Below are positions 62,601 through 64,000 of a stretch of 64,000 nucleotides of DNA, in pieces. The stretch covers positions 248,001 to 312,000 of the forward strand of contig NZ_BMDO01000005.1 of assembly GCF_014635825.1 (NCBI RefSeq). The letters run 5' to 3'. The position numbers and the translations under genes were made by a program. Numbering within the stretch: position 1 is the stretch's first letter; the number at the start of each line of letters is the position of its first letter. Source of the DNA: Mucilaginibacter galii (lineage in GTDB: Bacteria; Bacteroidota; Bacteroidia; Sphingobacteriales; Sphingobacteriaceae). A model generated the notes under the pieces. The model searched no databases and had not been told where the DNA came from. It was given only the letters and a program-made list of their open reading frames with translations.

Positions 62601-62670
62601 GAAACGGGAACTGCTGCCAACCTTTTTGTTTAAACCATTTACCAATAATTTGCTGCCCTTTGTTGCTCAT
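59635..62670 (-). CDS. Ligase-associated DEXH-box DNA helicase with an in-frame DUF559 nuclease insertion
   Basis: 1011 residues from the ATG at 62670; the frame is open further up but the family start is MSNKGQQIIGKWF. Lhr-like superfamily 2 helicase: Walker A APTGSGKT (41-48), TPLRAL, motif II DEWH (159-162), motif III SAT (362-364), motif VI QRAGRSGH, then the Lhr core and a basic tail. Between motifs II and III, residues 184-356 are foreign: PPAPSKGGG, a linker, a full DUF559 domain (about 225-328) and NPLPFGEGWGG. Without them the protein is about 838 residues, the usual size. The family normally pairs with an ATP-dependent ligase and a phosphatase in repair; neither is here. Confidence 0.93.
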   Translation of the reverse strand: MSNKGQQIIGKWFKQKGWQQFPFQQEMQDAYLGGYSGLLNAPTGSGKTFALFLPFLVGYINQYPDTYKTRKNNGLLMLWITPLRALTNDIRKAMQEVCDELELPWRIGTRTGDTSAAEKQALRKKLPEVLLTTPESLHLMLAQKDYPKMFQHLQVVVIDEWHELLGTKRGVQVELGLSRLKNLPPAPSKGGGDENLLEKLVQKEPVQDTYPGYHTTDALTWNTNIDNAKQMRQVPTEAENVLWQHLRRKNLGYRFRRQHLVGNYIPDFVCLEKNLVIEVDGGYHSESEQYILDKERTSYLNEKGYRVIRFTNNDVLTNLDGVLEQINVSLLNKGSIEEPGTSAEVNPLPFGEGWGGVIWGISATIGNLEQAAEVLLGNNFPKDRMRMVRANISKKLDIRSVIPKDIDNYSWTGHIGLKLLPEVMEIVAGSKTTLIFCNTRAQSEIWYHAILDNYPEYAGIMAMHHGSLDNELRNWVEAALHQGALKLVVCTSSLDLGVDFRPVDTVVQVGSPKGVARFMQRAGRSGHHPGAVSKAYFIPTHSLELLEGAALKQAITNVNFESRDPILLAIDVLIQYMVTLAVSDGFRADQLYKEVKSTYAFADLRESEFGELLEFITTGGATLSQYDEFLKVEVEDGLYKVNSRRIAMRHRFSIGTITSSVSLRVKMLHGGSLGSIEEGFISRLKPGDTFWFAGRSLEFVQLKEMTAFVKKSNKTKGIIPSWAGGRMPLSSQLSSVLREKLDEVAHHLEKDEEVVALRSLFNMQEQLSHLPKKTDLLIESFESRDGHHLFFYPFEGRLVHEGMASLLAYRIAKIKKATYSIAMNDYGFELLTDEPIPLMEALEEDLFSIHNLIEDIQNSLNANEMARRRFRDIAHIGGLVFTGYPGQPIKNRHLQASTGLLFDVFREYEPNNLLIRQAYNEALAFQLEEFRLREALQRIQHQEIIIKTVDRPTPFAFPIMVDRLREKLTMESLEERVAKMARRYDSLELGPEEEPEPIEPPKPYKKRRKFL
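61601..61640. repeat. Family D right end inside the helicase gene
   Basis: Contains CCCTCCCCAAAGGGGAGGG (61613-61631, 8-bp arms), flanked by ACCCCTCCCCAG. It aligns with 53774-53813. Translated on the minus strand it gives the NPLPFGEGWGG segment. Confidence 0.75.
61603..62121 (-). mobile_element. In-frame insertion carrying a DUF559 (Vsr-like) nuclease domain
   Basis: 519 bp, an exact multiple of three, without stop codons. It is bounded by family D palindromic ends at both borders. It encodes residues 184-356 of the helicase. The DUF559 part (61687-61998) shows TEAENVLWQHLRRKN, GYRFRRQHLVGNYIPDF, LVIEVDGGYH and DKERTSYL, so the acidic and His positions expected of this PD-(D/E)xK/Vsr-like family are kept. 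No intein splice motifs are present. It is best read as a palindromic element that brought a nuclease domain into the gene, like Rickettsia palindromic elements but with cargo. Confidence 0.7.
62095..62130. repeat. Family D left end inside the helicase gene
   Basis: Hairpin CCCCCTCCTTTGGAGGGGG (62096-62114) followed by CCGGGGGGAGGTTCTT. It resembles the reverse strand of 44635-44671. Translated on the minus strand it gives NLPPAPSKGGG. Confidence 0.7.
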
Positions 62671-62746
62671 TAGATGTATACTACAAAGCAACGGTATTTT
62701 AGTTGCATGCCGAACAGTAACGGGGTTTGAACTGTATATAGTATAT

Positions 62747-63388
62747 ATGCGATATTCCATCATCATTTTAGCCTCCATGGGTTTAATGGCCTGCAATCAA
62801 TCACCTAAAACAGGTGAAGCTGTTGATACGATAACTACTCATGCGCCAGATACGGTAAAGCAAGAGAGCGATACCACTGCAGCAAATAAACCGGTACCCG
62901 CCGATAAACTGATTGTTCCGGGTAAAGCCATAGGGCAAACTGCATTGGGCGAAGATGCCGCCGAGGTGTTTAAACGCTTGGGTAAACCCGATGGGGGCGA
63001 TGCGGCCATGGGCAAAGCTTTATCTATTTGGTATGCCGGGCACGATACCACCGGCTATCAAACCATGATTTATACGGGAAGGCAAATGGGCACGCAAGAT
63101 GACGTTGCCCGGGTAAAGCAGATCAGGGTGACATCCCCTTGGTTCATGACTGCGGAAGGGATTCATAATGGTTCAACATTGCAACAGATCAGTAAGGTGT
63201 ACGAGGTTAAAAAATCGGCTACGTTTACGCTGAAAAAAGAGGCTTATGCTATTTACCGGTCGGCTAAAGGCATCGCTTTCGAAATTGACCCGCAGGAGAT
63301 ATGCAGGGGTATTATCTTGTTTGATGCATCATCGCAGCCGGGACAAATATACCTGCCGTTTTACAATGATATGAAGGTGGTTGAATAA
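62747..63388 (+). CDS. Predicted lipoprotein, function unknown
   Basis: 213 residues from the ATG at 62747, the start that gives a lipoprotein signal (IIILASMGLMAC, Cys16). The mature part opens with a Thr/Asp/Pro-rich linker (about 17-55), then a globular domain with IVPGKAIGQTALGEDAAEVFKRLGKPDGGD and VKQIRVTSPWFMTAEGIHNGSTL. These alternating strands and helices recall small periplasmic domains found in several Bacteroidota lipoproteins, but I do not recognise a named family. It is divergent from the helicase across 76 bp. Confidence 0.65.
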   Translation: MRYSIIILASMGLMACNQSPKTGEAVDTITTHAPDTVKQESDTTAANKPVPADKLIVPGKAIGQTALGEDAAEVFKRLGKPDGGDAAMGKALSIWYAGHDTTGYQTMIYTGRQMGTQDDVARVKQIRVTSPWFMTAEGIHNGSTLQQISKVYEVKKSATFTLKKEAYAIYRSAKGIAFEIDPQEICRGIILFDASSQPGQIYLPFYNDMKVVE

Positions 63389-63458
63389 AAGGAGGGCAGA
63401 AACAGCAAACTGCCTGCATTTTGAAATTATTTATATTAGAAGCATAAAATCACAGCAA

Positions 63459-63833
63459 ATGCGCGTAATGGTACTGGTAAAAGCTACGGAAAGTAGCGAA
63501 AAAGGCTTTGAGGCAACGGCCGATACGCAGGAGTCGATGGAGGCAATGGGCCGGTTCAATCAGGAACTGATAGATGCCGGTATTATGAAAGCGGGCGACT
63601 GCGACGGGCTCACGCCATCTTCGCAGGGCAAGCGCATTGCGTTTGATGGTTCGGGGCGAACGGTTATTAATGGACCTTTCCCTCATCCGCGCGAGCTGGT
63701 TGCGGGCTACTGGTTTTGGGACGTTAAAGATATGGATGAAGCCGTTGCCTGGGTAAAACGCTGCCCTAACCCCATGCCGGTTCCCAGTGAGATTGAAATA
63801 AGACCGTTGTACACGGCAGAAGATTTGCGTTAG
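63459..63833 (+). CDS. YCII-family (DGPF-type) protein
   Basis: 124 residues from the ATG at 63459 (MRVMVLVKATESSEKGF). The ferredoxin-like dimeric alpha-beta barrel of YCII-related proteins is recognisable by FNQELIDAGIMKAGD, TVINGPFPHPRELVAGYWFW and AVAWVKRCPNPMP. The NGPF motif stands where many relatives have DGPF. Enzymatic roles are mostly unproven; homologues are often encoded near ECF sigma factors, though none is seen here. It is 70 bp after the lipoprotein gene and probably in the same transcript. Confidence 0.88.
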   Translation: MRVMVLVKATESSEKGFEATADTQESMEAMGRFNQELIDAGIMKAGDCDGLTPSSQGKRIAFDGSGRTVINGPFPHPRELVAGYWFWDVKDMDEAVAWVKRCPNPMPVPSEIEIRPLYTAEDLR

Positions 63834-63866
63834 TTGTTTTATTTAACATACAGTTTATTAGTAACT

Positions 63867-64000
63867 TGTCAGTCTGAGCTTGTCGAAGACTTGTACGCTT
63901 TACTAAGTATTCGACGGGCTAACATCCAAAACAACTTCTTTGCCATGTTGAGCTTGTCGAAACATTCGCCGCTTAATCGGGCCTTCGATAAACTGACAGT
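63867..64000. repeat. Palindromic repeat family A, copy 3 and a second partial copy
   Basis: TGTCAGTCTGAGCTTGTCGA starts at 63867 with a decayed right arm (AAGTATTCGACGGG). A second unit (GTTGAGCTTGTCGAAACATT) starts near 63945 and runs to an inverted end AAACTGACAGT at the window edge. Confidence 0.7.

Noticed and set aside
1..64000. tRNA or rRNA genes
   Set aside because: No cloverleaf-like or conserved rRNA stretch was noticed in the intergenic regions; a covariance-model search would be decisive.

Overview
The window is a chromosomal segment of a Bacteroidota bacterium, most likely Sphingobacteriaceae and close to Mucilaginibacter or Pedobacter. The evidence is promoters of the TTG-N19-TAnnTTTG type, weak Shine-Dalgarno sequences, many lipoproteins, a STN/plug TonB-dependent receptor with a DUF4249 partner, the gliding gene gldD, and Bacteroidota-type NusA, IF-2, SerRS and ligase-associated helicase sequences. 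No rRNA, tRNA, CRISPR array, prophage or classical insertion sequence was seen. Most of the window is ordinary core genome.

Layout. 1-9 kb: the start of rsmI (partial), serS, a small lipoprotein, a membrane glycosyltransferase and the rimP-nusA-infB operon, then a broken ATP-grasp gene. 9-16.5 kb: an outer-membrane operon (secreted protein of unknown function, TonB receptor, DUF4249 lipoprotein, MG2-like protein). 16.6-23.9 kb, mostly minus strand: TonB_C protein, a signal-less M23 peptidase, rbfA, a lipoprotein, a LolC/E-type permease, an S23 four-helix protein, an MBL hydrolase, gldD, aroE and a ComA-family phosphosulfolactate synthase. 24-34 kb: AI-2E permease, azoR, a TPR protein, a subtilase, an esterase, pdhB, a CpsB-type phosphatase and a GH28-like beta-helix protein. 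34-38 kb: a PaoABC-type molybdenum aldehyde oxidoreductase and a 51-residue membrane protein. 38-48.7 kb: hpt, an M16 peptidase, a serine hydrolase, def, sod, tadA, csaA, DUF3095, dinB and kynA. 48.8-55.3 kb: gapN and a hexuronate branch (uxaC, kdgK, eda and an MFS transporter, all minus strand) that turns glucuronate or galacturonate products into pyruvate and glyceraldehyde 3-phosphate. 55.5-64 kb: DUF4112, a repeat-bearing lipoprotein, an MscS channel, a ligase-associated DEXH helicase, a lipoprotein and a YCII protein.

Most unusual content. Intergenic spaces hold several families of palindromic repeats. Three of them (A, B, C) share related ends of the form TGTCA...TGACA. A fourth, C/T-rich family (D) appears as a solo end, as a compact copy inserted inside a family B repeat, and as a pair of ends bracketing a DUF559 (Vsr-like) nuclease domain inserted in frame between motifs II and III of the helicase gene. 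Together these suggest a small mobile system in which a DUF559 nuclease and palindromic ends travel as one protein-compatible insertion, with cargo-free derivatives. This is an inference from sequence pattern.

Regulation visible in the sequence includes -33/-7 promoters for rimP and pdhB, a terminator-like hairpin in the rimP leader, several -7 boxes so close to the start codon that leaderless transcripts are likely, a pair of TATCC-N4-GGATA operators upstream of azoR, and strong bidirectional terminators between convergent genes.
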